The notes beneath the pieces were generated by a model. That model had not been told where the DNA came from. It saw only the letters and a list, made by a program, of their open reading frames with translations, and searched no databases. A stretch of DNA of 64,000 bases from Paenibacillus tarimensis (GTDB taxonomy: Bacteria > Bacillota > Bacilli > Paenibacillales > Paenibacillaceae). Made by a program: the position numbers and the translations under genes. The stretch spans positions 1-64,000 of the forward strand of contig NZ_JAKGAO010000007.1 of the NCBI RefSeq assembly GCF_021532315.1, written 5' to 3'. Below are positions 25,361-34,284 of the stretch, one piece after another. Numbering within the stretch: position 1 is the first letter of the stretch; each line of letters begins with the position of its first letter.

Positions 25361-27694
25361 ATGAAGAAGACATGGAAGCTTGTTCTAACTTGGGCGCTTG
25401 TTACTCAGCTTGCGCTCGTCAACGTGTTGACGGCAGGGGCAGCTGAGGATACGGCATCAGGCAAGGCCGGACAGGTCAAGCTGCGCCTATTGGAAACATC
25501 GGATATTCATATGGAGATCATGAACTATGATTACTACAAGGACGAAGTGACCCATGAGTTCGGACTGGTGAAGGTTGCTACCCTTATTAAGCAAGCACGT
25601 CAAGAAGAGCCCAACAGCATGCTGTTCGACAACGGTGACCTGATTCAAGGTAACCCGATGGGCGATTATATGGCACGCGTGAATAAGCTCTCGGACAAGG
25701 ATGCCGTACACCCGGTATACAAGGCCATGAACCTGCTGAATTATGACGCCGCGACTGTCGGCAACCATGAGTTCAACTACGGGCTGGATTATCTGCAGCG
25801 CGCAATGAAGGGAGCGGAGTTCCCTTACGCTACGGCTAACGTGTATGTGGATGACAAGGACGGCAACCCGGACAATGATAAGAACTATTTTACTCCGTAC
25901 CTGATGCTGGACCGCACCTTTAAGGATGAAGCCGGTCAAGACGTAAAGCTGAAGGTTGGTGTAATTGGCTTCGTGACGCCGCAGATCATGATGTGGGATC
26001 AGACGCATCTGGCGGGCAAAGTAATTGCGAAGGATATTATCGAGACAGCCAAGAAGTTCGTGCCGAAGATGAAGGAAGAGGGCGCGGATGTAATCGTCGC
26101 AATGCTGCATTCGGGTATGGGCGATACGGAGAACAATGGTGAAGAGGAAAACACAGCCTGGCTGCTGAGCCAAGAGGTTCCAGGCTTCGATGCAATCCTC
26201 TTCGGCCACTCCCATGTGGTGTTCCCGTCCGCATCGTTCGCGGGCATGAAGGGCGTCGATGAAAAGAAAGGTACGGTTAACGGTGTGGCTGCTGTAGAGC
26301 CGGGATACTGGGGCAGCCATCTTGGGGTAATCGATCTGACGCTGGAGCAGCAGAATGGAGACTGGACGGTAGTGGACTCCAAGAGCGAAGCGCGTCCAAT
26401 CGCCCAGAAGGTGGATGGTGTGGTCAAGCCGCTGGTGGAATCCGATCCGGAGATCGTAGCCGCTGTGAAGGACGAGCATGAAGCGACCCTGAAATACATT
26501 CGCGGTCCGGTAGGCACGATTACGCAGCCGATCAACAGTTATTTTGCGCTTGTGAAGGATGATCCTTCTGTACAGATTGTAACCAGCGCGCAGAAGTGGT
26601 ATGTCGAGAGAGCTATCAAGGGTACAGACCTGGAAGGAACGCCGATCCTCTCCGCGGGAGCACCCTTCAAGGCAGGCGGCATGGACCCTGAGTACTACAC
26701 CAACATTCCAGCCGGCACAATCGCCATTAAGAACGTGGCTGACCTGTATGTATATCCGAATACGCTGAAGGCTGTTCTGCTGAACGGTGAACAGGTACGT
26801 GAGTGGCTCGAGCGTTCGGCAGGCCAGTTCAATCAGATCGATCCTTCGGTGAAGACGGAGCAGCCGCTCATTAATACCAATTTCCGGACGTATAACTTTG
26901 ACATTATCGACGGCGTCAGCTATCAGATCGATGTTACACAGCCGAGCCGTTATGACATGGAAGGCAAGCTGGCTAACGAGAAGGCTCACCGGATTGTGAA
27001 CCTGAAGTACAATGGCAAGCCGGTGACGGAGGATATGAAATTTATTGTTGCAACCAACAACTACCGCGCAGGCGGCGGCGGCAGCTTCCCGGGTCTAGAC
27101 GGCAGCAACATTGTCGTCGATTCGCCGGATGAAACCAGACAGGTCATTATTGACTATATCCAGTCGCAAGGGAAGTTCAATCCTTCTGCTGACGGCAACT
27201 GGAGCCTGGCGCCAATTAAAGGGGATGTGAATGTTACGTTCCTGACGTCTCCAAAGGCGGCTGACTTAGCTACGGCAGCAGCATCCACGATGGCTTGGGT
27301 AGGCAATGAGGAATCCGGCTTTGCCAAGTACAAGCTGAACATGTCGTCATCTGCTGCACAGGGCAGCGACGGCACAAGTGGTGAGGAAACTGCGCCGGTG
27401 GAGCAGAAACCACAAGCTGCAAGCAAGCCTGCAGGTAAGGCGGACAGCGGCAAGACAAGCCCTACCGAAACTGGCAGCAAGGGTGCACCAGGCAAAGCAG
27501 ACAAAGCCGAAAGCACCAAGGGCAATGCAGCTGCTGTGAAGCACATTACTTACATTGTTGAAGAAGGAGATTGGCTCTCGAAGATTGCCCGCAAATACGG
27601 CACAACCTGGCAGGAGCTCGCGGAGTACAACAAGCTGAACAATCCGGACCGGTTGTATCCTGGCCAGAAGCTGCTAATTCCCGTGACGGCTTAG
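25361..27694 (+). CDS. Secreted 5'-nucleotidase / cyclic phosphodiesterase with LysM
   Basis: A 777-aa exported metallophosphoesterase. After a signal peptide (to about residue 28) comes the calcineurin-like domain with two-metal ligands Asp48-x-His50 (SDIHMEI), Asp90 (DNGD), Asn135-His136 (GNHEFNYG), a later MLHSG His and the FGHSH pair. A 5'-nucleotidase C-terminal domain follows (to about 640) with the substrate-stacking segment TNNYRAGGGG. A Lys/Pro/Ser linker leads to a single LysM (about 727-777, YIVEEGDWLSKIARKYG) that binds peptidoglycan. It probably salvages phosphate and nucleosides from nucleotides, and is closest in type to CpdB/YfkN. An ATG at 25351 in another frame has good spacing but opens only a short peptide. 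Confidence 0.92.
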   Translation: MKKTWKLVLTWALVTQLALVNVLTAGAAEDTASGKAGQVKLRLLETSDIHMEIMNYDYYKDEVTHEFGLVKVATLIKQARQEEPNSMLFDNGDLIQGNPMGDYMARVNKLSDKDAVHPVYKAMNLLNYDAATVGNHEFNYGLDYLQRAMKGAEFPYATANVYVDDKDGNPDNDKNYFTPYLMLDRTFKDEAGQDVKLKVGVIGFVTPQIMMWDQTHLAGKVIAKDIIETAKKFVPKMKEEGADVIVAMLHSGMGDTENNGEEENTAWLLSQEVPGFDAILFGHSHVVFPSASFAGMKGVDEKKGTVNGVAAVEPGYWGSHLGVIDLTLEQQNGDWTVVDSKSEARPIAQKVDGVVKPLVESDPEIVAAVKDEHEATLKYIRGPVGTITQPINSYFALVKDDPSVQIVTSAQKWYVERAIKGTDLEGTPILSAGAPFKAGGMDPEYYTNIPAGTIAIKNVADLYVYPNTLKAVLLNGEQVREWLERSAGQFNQIDPSVKTEQPLINTNFRTYNFDIIDGVSYQIDVTQPSRYDMEGKLANEKAHRIVNLKYNGKPVTEDMKFIVATNNYRAGGGGSFPGLDGSNIVVDSPDETRQVIIDYIQSQGKFNPSADGNWSLAPIKGDVNVTFLTSPKAADLATAAASTMAWVGNEESGFAKYKLNMSSSAAQGSDGTSGEETAPVEQKPQAASKPAGKADSGKTSPTETGSKGAPGKADKAESTKGNAAAVKHITYIVEEGDWLSKIARKYGTTWQELAEYNKLNNPDRLYPGQKLLIPVTA

Positions 27695-27729
27695 ATGAAG
27701 CAGGCTTAGGCCTTAAATAGAAGTAATGA

Positions 27730-27758
27730 GAAAGGCAGCCTTAGGGCTGCCTTTTGGC
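27730..27758 (+). terminator. Terminator after the 5'-nucleotidase gene
   Basis: AAAGGCAGCC pairs with GGGCTGCCTTT around TTA, 37 bases after the stop. Confidence 0.7.
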
Positions 27759-27793
27759 TATAATAGCAAGTATTCTCCAAGTGACAAGCTGTA

Positions 27794-28333
27794 TTATGGC
27801 CGGTTGTAGGTGAGCATGACAATTTGGCCCAATAATTCCGTATTGGTCAGCCGATATGTGGATGCAGCGCTGCCTTCGGGGAAAAGGGGGATTCCGCTGC
27901 CCAATACCTTTGGAATTACTGCGATCTGCATCTCGTCAAGCAGGTTCTCCCTTAAGCATGCTTTCACCACCTGCCCGCCGCCGACAATCCATACGTCTCC
28001 GTCTGACTTGCCCTGCAGCTCGGGCAGCAGCTCCTTTAATGGTTTGTCCGTATACTGCGCATGCGGGTTATCCATCTCCGTTGTCTTCGTCCTAGTTAAC
28101 ACGTAGCAGGGCTTGTCTGTGTAGGGGAAATCTTCCTGCAATCCTCGTACAACCTCGTAGGTTAGCCTGCCCATCACCACACTTCCGACTGAGCTGTAAA
28201 ACCGTCCGTAGCCGTTGTCGCCGCCGTCTCCTTCTACATCGTACAGCCAATCGACAGAGCCATCCGGTCTGGCAATATAGCCGTCCAGGCTCATGGCTAT
28301 GTAGAGCACAATTTTGTTCTTTGAATGATTCAT
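27794..28333 (-). CDS. Dihydrofolate reductase family protein (RibD-C/YyaP-like)
   Basis: A 179-aa protein with the RibD C-terminal/DHFR-like fold: VLYIAMSLDGYIARPDGSVDWL at the N-terminus (first strand and substrate Asp), VVMGRLTYE, and the NADPH-binding VWIVGGGQVVKAC. It is probably an NADPH-dependent reductase of unknown substrate, not the essential FolA. It is divergent from a WYL/HTH regulator gene at 28409, which probably controls it. GGGAGCGATAA precedes the ATG. Confidence 0.9.
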   Translation of the reverse strand: MNHSKNKIVLYIAMSLDGYIARPDGSVDWLYDVEGDGGDNGYGRFYSSVGSVVMGRLTYEVVRGLQEDFPYTDKPCYVLTRTKTTEMDNPHAQYTDKPLKELLPELQGKSDGDVWIVGGGQVVKACLRENLLDEMQIAVIPKVLGSGIPLFPEGSAASTYRLTNTELLGQIVMLTYNRP

Positions 28334-28408
28334 GATTTATCGCTCCCTTCTGGCCTTTATGATAATCTATATCTGTGACAATATTTGACGTAGATAGTGG
28401 GGGATACA

Positions 28409-29317
28409 GTGAATGAACGCAGATTGGCAATCTTGCGTATAATTGATGCCCGTAAGAAATTCACAGCCCGGGAGCTGGCGGAACGATTCGATGTGTCAGT
28501 CCGTACCATTCAGCGCGATCTGGATGCACTTCAGAGCATGGGCGTCCCGCTGTACACGCAGATGGGACCGCATGGCGGCTATCGCGTACTGTCCAACCGG
28601 ATTCTGCCGCCGCTGCAGCTGACGGAGCAGGAAGCGCTTGGCTTGTTTTTGATGCTTCAATATCTGGAAAGGGTGCCGGATTTCCCGTATGGAACGGTGC
28701 GGGCCCATTTGGCGGAACAGTATTACGGGGCTTTGCCGGATGACGTGAGGGATACGATTGACCGGCTGCGGCGGCATGTTCTGTTCAGGCATAATCCACA
28801 GCAGCACACACCAGCACCGCTTGCAGAGCTGGCACTCGGCGCAGCAGCTGCCAAACAAGACATTCTGTTTCACTACCATACGGCGGATGGAGTGAAGGAG
28901 GTGCATGCTTTTCCGTTGGGAATATACTTCGAGAGAGGCTGCTGGTACATGCCGGCCAAGCGGGCTGACAAAGACAGGGTACAGCTGTACAGGGTGGACC
29001 GGATGGAACAGCTGGTGCCGGGCAGCTGCCGGGACGAGACGCTGCCCGACCTGGTACAGTGGATGAACATGGAAGACCACCGGGAGGGCGTGAAGGTGGA
29101 GCTGCATTTTACGGCAAGGGGAGCCAGATTGGCTGAGAATGATGAATTGTTTGCGGCGGATGAGAAGATGGTATGGATTGGAAGAGTGCCGGCCGGGGAG
29201 CTTCCTTACACAGCCAGGAGGCTGCTTGCATATGGTGCGGAGGTGAAAGTGGCCGGGCCACCCGAGCTTCAGCGGATGGTCATTGAGGAGCTAGAAAAAA
29301 ACCTTAACCAGTACTGA
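28409..29317 (+). CDS. YafY-type HTH_11/WYL transcriptional regulator
   Basis: A 302-aa regulator with an N-terminal HTH_11 winged helix (RRLAILRIIDARKKFTAREL, RFDVSVRTIQRDLDAL at about residues 5-45) and a WYL-type ligand domain (about 150-225: DILFHYHTADG, FERGCWYMPAKR, VQLYRVDRM), followed by a WCX extension. The WYL signature itself reads CWYMPA, a common variant. The GTG at 28409 is preferred to the GTG at 28397 because GTGGGGGA lies 6 to 7 bases before it. It is divergent from the DHFR-family gene, its likely target. Confidence 0.88.
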   Translation: MNERRLAILRIIDARKKFTARELAERFDVSVRTIQRDLDALQSMGVPLYTQMGPHGGYRVLSNRILPPLQLTEQEALGLFLMLQYLERVPDFPYGTVRAHLAEQYYGALPDDVRDTIDRLRRHVLFRHNPQQHTPAPLAELALGAAAAKQDILFHYHTADGVKEVHAFPLGIYFERGCWYMPAKRADKDRVQLYRVDRMEQLVPGSCRDETLPDLVQWMNMEDHREGVKVELHFTARGARLAENDELFAADEKMVWIGRVPAGELPYTARRLLAYGAEVKVAGPPELQRMVIEELEKNLNQY

Positions 29318-29353
29318 TAATCATTATCAAATTCTGGGTAATAGAAATCAGAG

Positions 29354-29384
29354 ACAACAAAAGAAGGACAGCCTAAGCTGTCCC
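29354..29384 (-). terminator. Terminator of the DUF1540 gene
   Basis: GGACAG at 29366-29371 pairs with CTGTCC at 29378-29383. Read on the minus strand it is followed by TTCTTTTGTTG, suiting the DUF1540 gene that ends at 29407. Confidence 0.55.
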
Positions 29385-29406
29385 ATACTGCCTGTTAAAT
29401 AACTTG

Positions 29407-29559
29407 TTAAATTTTCGGTTGAAAAGTTTTGCAGTCTACTTCACGATTCTGACGCGGCTGGTTCTGATGACCGGCAACATGAATCGAAGAAGCATTACAC
29501 CGGTTTTGCGGTCCCCAAAACTTGCAGGAGTTCACTTCGCACGTAACATCCTTGGCCAT
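29407..29559 (-). CDS. DUF1540 domain protein (50 aa)
   Basis: A 50-aa protein with four cysteines in the DUF1540 pattern (VTCEVNSCKFW, NRCNAS, VDCKTF), probably a small metal-binding module. The ATG at 29559 is preferred to 29616 because a near-perfect AGGAGGTGA lies 5 bases before it, one of the strongest ribosome binding sites of the window, which suggests high expression. Relatives occur in spore-forming Bacillota; the function is unknown. Minus strand, single gene with its own terminator. Confidence 0.85.
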   Translation of the reverse strand: MAKDVTCEVNSCKFWGPQNRCNASSIHVAGHQNQPRQNREVDCKTFQPKI

Positions 29560-29619
29560 GTGACTCACCTCCTCGCGTCGTTCAAGAGTGGCGGTTCGTA
29601 CTTCTATATACCGCAATTC

Positions 29620-29659
29620 ATCCCGCTTTGAATCGCCTTCGGCGTATTTAAAGCGGGAT
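29620..29659. terminator. Long hairpin without T run
   Basis: ATCCCGCTTT pairs with AAAGCGGGAT, and an inner CGCC/GGCG stem closes a TTC loop. It lies downstream of the zinc-finger gene at 29706 on the minus strand. The lack of a T run makes its role uncertain: a processing or stability hairpin is as likely as termination. Confidence 0.4.
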
Positions 29660-29705
29660 GCCGGTGTTATATGTCCGCCTTGAGGGAGCCTGGAGCCTGC
29701 CTGTT

Positions 29706-30122
29706 TTACTTAGCGGGAGGACCAGCCTGCAGCACGGCTTCGCTGAAGCTCAGGCATTCACGGCAGATGGATACACCCGGTCCAATTGCGAGTTCACCCA
29801 CCTCTTGCTTATCCTTGCGGCAGAAGGAACAGACAGCCGTATAGGCAGTGCTGTCGGAACCAGTGTGCCCGGAACCGGTCTGGCTCACGGCGGCGTTGTA
29901 CAGCTCATCAATTACTTTAGGCTCGATGTAGTCAAATTCTCCCTTCAGCTTCAGGGAAACCGTGGTATATGCGATGCTCATGCCTTCATAGAAACGCTGC
30001 TGGTCAACCGTATCACAGGCCTTCCTCTTGTCTTCACACAGCTCAGTCAGCTTCTCCAGCTCGAGGATGACATCCTCAATCTTGGCGCCGCGAAAGGTCT
30101 TCTTGCGAAAATCCTGATCCAT
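29706..30122 (-). CDS. Protein with a ClpX-type C4 zinc finger
   Basis: A 138-aa protein. The last 45 residues contain CSFC...GPGVSICREC, the four-cysteine zinc-binding module found at the N-terminus of ClpX, including its GPGV.IC.EC core. Residues 1-80 are helical and acidic/lysine-rich and resemble no AAA+ part, so this is not a ClpX fragment with ATPase. The zinc finger of ClpX binds adaptors and substrates, so an adaptor or competitor role for ClpXP is possible, but it is inferred. AAAGGA precedes the ATG. Two tandem TTTGTATACA boxes lie just upstream and could control it. Confidence 0.8.
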   Translation of the reverse strand: MDQDFRKKTFRGAKIEDVILELEKLTELCEDKRKACDTVDQQRFYEGMSIAYTTVSLKLKGEFDYIEPKVIDELYNAAVSQTGSGHTGSDSTAYTAVCSFCRKDKQEVGELAIGPGVSICRECLSFSEAVLQAGPPAK

Positions 30123-30147
30123 GAACCATCATTCCTTTCTGTTTAGA

Positions 30148-30167
30148 TTTGTATACATTTGTATACA
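30148..30167. promoter_or_regulatory. Tandem TTTGTATACA boxes
   Basis: Two identical 10-base units, each holding the palindrome TGTATACA, lie head to tail 26 bases before the zinc-finger gene start, next to a TATAAT-like element. They look like a repressor operator and resemble the TTGTATACA half of the sites at 3143. Confidence 0.45.
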
Positions 30168-30333
30168 TATTATAATAGTATATTAGACAATTGCAGGAAA
30201 TTTCCTACCACCTTCAAAAAAAATTAATCGCAATTGGGAATAAATCCATACAGAAGGGCTGGTATATAATGGTCAGAGGGGACTTCCCTTCCAGCTTAAG
30301 GCGAGGGAACAGCCAAACTAGTCAGGAACGGGG

Positions 30334-30819
30334 ATGAATAGGATGGAGCATTATTTATTCGGACAAATGGCCTTCGTCAGGTCGCAGACCTTACGGGCAG
30401 CCGGTGCAGTAACAGAGGAGATTGCGGATCAGATTCCAGAGGGCTTCCGCAACTCGATTCGCTGGAATCTTGGGCATATCTATGTCATTGCGGAGCGATT
30501 CTACTTTCAATACCTTGGGCTGCCGATGAGGATGCCGGAAGGCTTCCGTGATCAGTTCGACAACGGCACCTCCCCGCTCAATCAATCGCCTGCTTCCGTG
30601 CCGTCTCTGGCAGAGCTGACGGAACTGCTCGGAAATCAAGAGGAACGGCTTCGCCAGCTTCTCTCCAACCGGATGCAGGAGCAATTGGTACCCCCGTTTA
30701 CAACATCATTGGGTTTAACGCTGGGGACACCCGAACAATTCGTGAGCTTTACCCTGTTCCATGAGGGCATGCATTTGGCCACAATTAAGACATACTTAAC
30801 GCTATTATCCGGACAATAA
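30334..30819 (+). CDS. DinB family protein
   Basis: A 161-aa four-helix-bundle protein of the DinB/YfiT type. The three metal-binding histidines are in NLGHIYV (near residue 48) and in HEGMHLATIK (near 147 and 151). Members are thiol-dependent metalloenzymes or bacillithiol transferases; the exact reaction is not evident. The ATG at 30334 has AGGAACGGGG before it; a second ATG at 30343 is possible. Single gene with its own terminator. Confidence 0.88.
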   Translation: MNRMEHYLFGQMAFVRSQTLRAAGAVTEEIADQIPEGFRNSIRWNLGHIYVIAERFYFQYLGLPMRMPEGFRDQFDNGTSPLNQSPASVPSLAELTELLGNQEERLRQLLSNRMQEQLVPPFTTSLGLTLGTPEQFVSFTLFHEGMHLATIKTYLTLLSGQ

Positions 30820-30828
30820 TTGGAACAG

Positions 30829-30872
30829 ACAACACCCCTGCATTTCAGGTGCAGGGGTGTTGTGCTGTTTTC
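30829..30872. terminator. Terminator between convergent genes
   Basis: ACAACACCCCTGCA pairs perfectly with TGCAGGGGTGTTGT and a TGTTTT tract follows. It separates the DinB gene from the convergent AraC gene. Confidence 0.8.
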
Positions 30873-30880
30873 GGATATGG

Positions 30881-31732
30881 TCAAGTCAGTCCCCTGCGGT
30901 AAGACTCTGGCGTCATGCCGGTAATCCTCTTGAATGCCCGGGTGAAGTGGGATGGATGCTTGAAGCCCGTGTCATAGCCGGTTTCCGTTACCGGCCGTTC
31001 CGGCTCCAGAAGGAACAGGATTTTGGCCTGGTTGATCCGGCGCTGGTACAAATAGCTGAATATGGTGAATCCGGTCAGTTCCTTGAAGATCTTCGTCATG
31101 TAATACCGGTTCAGATGAAGCTCCCGTTCCAGAACCTCAAGATGAATATCCTCCGTATAGTGAGCTTCGAGGTAGTCCATAATGCGCTGAACATGCTGCT
31201 CCTTGGGCCCGCCTGTACGGGTTGTGGAACCGGTACTGTCCAGCCCGCCCGCTTCGCAGCAGTCATATACGAAGTGAAGGAGCTCGAGGAAGCGAATGAG
31301 AAAGCGGTTGTAAGCAAGCAGGCTGTCCTCCGCATACAGCCTGTGCAGGGTGACTAGCTGCTGCTCAACCTCCTGTTTGCGCTGCCCCGACAGGCGCAGT
31401 CTTATATTGTGGATGTTCTGAAACGGACTCAGCACGTTGAGCGCAAACGGAGGGCGCAGCAGCTCATGGGCGAAGGAAGGGTCGAAATGAATAATGGACC
31501 GGCAGTAAGGTTTCCGGCAGTCCACCTTGGGGGAGTGCAGCGTCATGCCGTGCATCAGGATCAGATCACCGGGCTCTAGTGTATAGATACGATCCCCGAT
31601 CAGATAGCTGCAGGCCCCTTCGTGAAAATAATAGATTTCATACTCCGGATGCGAGTGGAACACTGGCTTGGGAAAAGGCTTTTCGCTGTAGATTACCTCA
31701 AGGGGCAGTTGGAATTTATCCCTCAGACTCAT
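30881..31732 (-). CDS. AraC family transcriptional regulator
   Basis: A 283-aa regulator with an N-terminal cupin (HSHPEYEIYYFHEG, GDLILMHGMTLHSP) and C-terminal double helix-turn-helix (about residues 175-280: LEVLERELHLNRYYMTKIFK and TETGYDTGFKHPSHFTRAFK). The start is placed at 31732 because GGGGAGG lies about 11 bases before it; an in-frame ATG at 31765 has poorer spacing. It is divergent from the oxidoreductase/isomerase genes beginning at 31957 and is their likely regulator. Confidence 0.88.
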   Translation of the reverse strand: MSLRDKFQLPLEVIYSEKPFPKPVFHSHPEYEIYYFHEGACSYLIGDRIYTLEPGDLILMHGMTLHSPKVDCRKPYCRSIIHFDPSFAHELLRPPFALNVLSPFQNIHNIRLRLSGQRKQEVEQQLVTLHRLYAEDSLLAYNRFLIRFLELLHFVYDCCEAGGLDSTGSTTRTGGPKEQHVQRIMDYLEAHYTEDIHLEVLERELHLNRYYMTKIFKELTGFTIFSYLYQRRINQAKILFLLEPERPVTETGYDTGFKHPSHFTRAFKRITGMTPESYRRGLT

Positions 31733-31956
31733 GCCGCTAAACGCCTCCCCGGTTCGTGAGTTCATCTCTCGTATTGTATCATAAAAGCCCTTACATATAA
31801 GCTGTACCCGACCGCAACGACAGTCAAATCGCCGGATGAACGCGCTAATGACAGGTAAGCCGTTGTCCTCGGCTCATGCTACGCTAAACACACATGAGAA
31901 GCGGATGGAATGGGGAATGGGCAAACGCTCTGGATACCAGGAGGGGGAGAAAAGAA

Positions 31957-33087
31957 ATGGACCAGGTCAGAGTCGGCATAATCGGGATGGGCAACATGGG
32001 CACCTCGCACGCAGACACACTTGCGCAGGGTAAAGTAAAGGGCGCGAAGCTCACCGCAGTCTGCGACAGCTTCCCTGGTGTGCTGGACCGGCATAGGGGC
32101 CGGTATGATGCGGAGGTCCTTCGTTACACGGACTTGGAAGAGCTCCTGAGTTCCGGAGCGGTAGACGGGGTTATTGTAGCGACACCACATCTGGATCATC
32201 CGTCTGCAGCGATCCGCGCCTTTAGCAAGGGGCTGCATGTTCTGACGGAGAAACCGGCCGGCGTCTACGCCAGACAGGTACGGGAGATGAACGAGGCGGC
32301 GGCGGAAGCAGGAACGGTGTTTGGCATTATGCTGAATCAGCGGCTGCATCCGGCTTACAGCAAGCTTCGTGAGCTGGTGCAGGCAGGGGAGCTAGGCGAG
32401 CTGCGGCGGACGAACTGGACGGTAACCCATTGGTACCGGGCACAGTCTTATTATGACTCTGCCCCATGGAGAGGCACATGGGCAGGCGAGGGCGGCGGCG
32501 TGCTGCTGAACCAGGCGCTCCATCAGCTGGATCTGTGGCAGTGGATTACGGGACTTAGGCCGCAGCGGGTCCGCGCTTTTGCGCAGTTTGGACAGCGGCG
32601 GGCCGTGGAGGTGGAGCATGATGTGACGGCTTATGTAGAGTATGTCGGCGGGGCTACCGGTGTCTTCATTGCGTCAACGACAGAAGCGCCGGGTACGAAC
32701 CGGCTGGAGCTGAGCGGAACAAGGGGCAAGGCCGTGGTAAAGGATGACCGGCTGACACTGTGGCAGCTGCGGCAGGAGGAGCCCGATTTCAACCGGAACT
32801 ACAAAGGCGGCTTCGGAGCGCCGGAAAGCTGGCGGATTGACATTCCGGTTGATCCATTCCCGCGGAAGCAGCACGGCGGCTTAATCCAGAATTGGGTGGA
32901 TGCGGTGCTGACGGGTTCCCCGCTGCTCGCGCCAGGTGAGGACGGACTGCATGCAGTCACGCTGGTGAATGCGATGCTGCTGTCGGCCTGGACGGATGAC
33001 TGGGCGGCTCTGCCGCCAGATGAGGAGCTGTATGTTTCACTGCTGAAGCAGCGGATGGCGCAATCAAGCGGGCATGTGGAAGGGTAA
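31957..33087 (+). CDS. Gfo/Idh/MocA family oxidoreductase
   Basis: A 376-aa NAD(P)-dependent sugar or inositol dehydrogenase-type protein. The Rossmann motif is GIIGMGNMGTSH (residues about 8-19), the catalytic lysine lies in TEKPAG, and the second-domain signature GVLLNQALHQLDLWQW carries the conserved histidine. The ATG at 31957 is chosen because AGGAGGGGGAG precedes it; upstream in-frame starts lack a site. First gene of a three-gene run with another Gfo/Idh/MocA protein and a sugar-phosphate isomerase, opposite an AraC gene. The substrate is unknown; the set suggests oxidation and epimerisation of a sugar or cyclitol. Confidence 0.92.
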   Translation: MDQVRVGIIGMGNMGTSHADTLAQGKVKGAKLTAVCDSFPGVLDRHRGRYDAEVLRYTDLEELLSSGAVDGVIVATPHLDHPSAAIRAFSKGLHVLTEKPAGVYARQVREMNEAAAEAGTVFGIMLNQRLHPAYSKLRELVQAGELGELRRTNWTVTHWYRAQSYYDSAPWRGTWAGEGGGVLLNQALHQLDLWQWITGLRPQRVRAFAQFGQRRAVEVEHDVTAYVEYVGGATGVFIASTTEAPGTNRLELSGTRGKAVVKDDRLTLWQLRQEEPDFNRNYKGGFGAPESWRIDIPVDPFPRKQHGGLIQNWVDAVLTGSPLLAPGEDGLHAVTLVNAMLLSAWTDDWAALPPDEELYVSLLKQRMAQSSGHVEG

Positions 33088-33192
33088 TAGACGGAATAGG
33101 GGAGGTTGTCCACTCCGCTGATGAATGAGCAGCATAGGGCAGCCGTTGTTCCAATTATGGGGGGAGGCGCAGGTATGGGTGCAGGAGATGGC

Positions 33193-34266
33193 ATGAATTA
33201 TGCCCCGCAGGGGAAAGCGAAGCCGGTCGTTGGCCGGGGTGATTTTATCTTCGCCGCTATGGCGCTGGATCACGGACATATCTATGGAATGTGCAATGGG
33301 CTGATCGAAGCGGGAGGAACCTTGAAGCTGGTGTATGATCCGGACCCCGATAAGGTGGCGAAGTTTTGTGCGGCTTACCCGGATGTGACGGCAGCAGAGT
33401 CGGCCGAACAGATACTGGAGGACAGTGAGGTTATGCTGGTGGCAGCCGCTGCAATTCCTTGCGACAGAGGGCCGCTGGGCGTGAAGGTCATGCGTCATGG
33501 CAAGGATTATTTTACGGATAAGGCGCCTTTCACCCGGCTGGACCAGCTGGAGGACGCGCAGATAGCCGTCCGCGAAACCGGACGGAAGTATGCGGTGTAT
33601 TACAGCGAGCGGCTGCATGTGGAGAGCGCGGTCCATGCCGGGGAGTTGGTGCATTCTGGTGCAATCGGGCGGGTCGTTCAGGTGCTTGGATTGGGACCTC
33701 ATAGACTGAACGCCTCGTCGCGGCCGGATTGGTTCTTTCGCAAAGACCAGTATGGCGGCATTCTATGCGATATCGGAAGCCATCAGATCGAGCAGTTCCT
33801 GTTCTACGCCGGCTGCAAGGATGCGACCATAGTCGGCAGCAAGGTCGGGAACTACCGGAATGCGGCTTATCCCGAGCTGGAGGACTTTGGAGACGCGACA
33901 CTGGTAGGCAGCAATGGGGCAACGAATTATTTTCGCGTGGATTGGCTGACACCTGACGGGCTGGGCACCTGGGGAGACGGGCGCACGGTCATCCTGGGGA
34001 CAGATGGCTATATCGAGCTGCGCAAATACATAGATATCGGCCGCTCGGACTCGGGCAATCACTTGTATCTTGTGAACGGGGAAGGTGAATACCATATGGA
34101 GCTGTCGGGTAAGGTGGGCTATCCGTTCTTTGGCGAGCTCATCCTTGACTGCTTGAACCGTACAGAATATGCCATGACCCAGGCGCATGCGTTCAAGGCT
34201 GCGGAGCTGTGCTTGAAGGCACAGAAGGCTGCGGTCAGGATTGAGACGGGCAATGAACCTATTTAA
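33193..34266 (+). CDS. Gfo/Idh/MocA family oxidoreductase
   Basis: A second, distant member of the family, about 357 aa. The N-terminal strand reads FIFAAMALDHGHIYGMCNG, where the usual GxGxxG is replaced by ALDHGHI. This is a known subtype, but it means cofactor binding cannot be assumed. The lysine motif reads TDKAPF, and GGILCDIGSHQIEQFLFY gives the conserved histidine. The start is uncertain: TTG 33106, ATG 33121, ATG 33175 and ATG 33193 are in frame. I favour 33193 because GCAGGAG precedes it and the protein then opens with the core fold. It is about 105 bases after the first oxidoreductase and 18 before the isomerase. Confidence 0.85.
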   Translation: MNYAPQGKAKPVVGRGDFIFAAMALDHGHIYGMCNGLIEAGGTLKLVYDPDPDKVAKFCAAYPDVTAAESAEQILEDSEVMLVAAAAIPCDRGPLGVKVMRHGKDYFTDKAPFTRLDQLEDAQIAVRETGRKYAVYYSERLHVESAVHAGELVHSGAIGRVVQVLGLGPHRLNASSRPDWFFRKDQYGGILCDIGSHQIEQFLFYAGCKDATIVGSKVGNYRNAAYPELEDFGDATLVGSNGATNYFRVDWLTPDGLGTWGDGRTVILGTDGYIELRKYIDIGRSDSGNHLYLVNGEGEYHMELSGKVGYPFFGELILDCLNRTEYAMTQAHAFKAAELCLKAQKAAVRIETGNEPI

Positions 34267-34284
34267 CCGGGACGGGGGATTCGA

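Noticed and set aside
25351-25446. 31-codon frame starting 10 bases before the 5'-nucleotidase start
   Set aside because: The spacing from GAGAGG is good, but the peptide is short and featureless and overlaps the signal peptide; translational coupling cannot be shown from sequence.
25487-26989. Minus-strand 500-codon frame inside the 5'-nucleotidase gene
   Set aside because: Antisense shadow produced by codon bias; the plus-strand protein is clearly real.
29706-30122. Truncated clpX gene
   Set aside because: Only the zinc finger resembles ClpX; the N-terminal 80 residues are of a different type and the gene has its own start and stop, so it is not a ClpX fragment.
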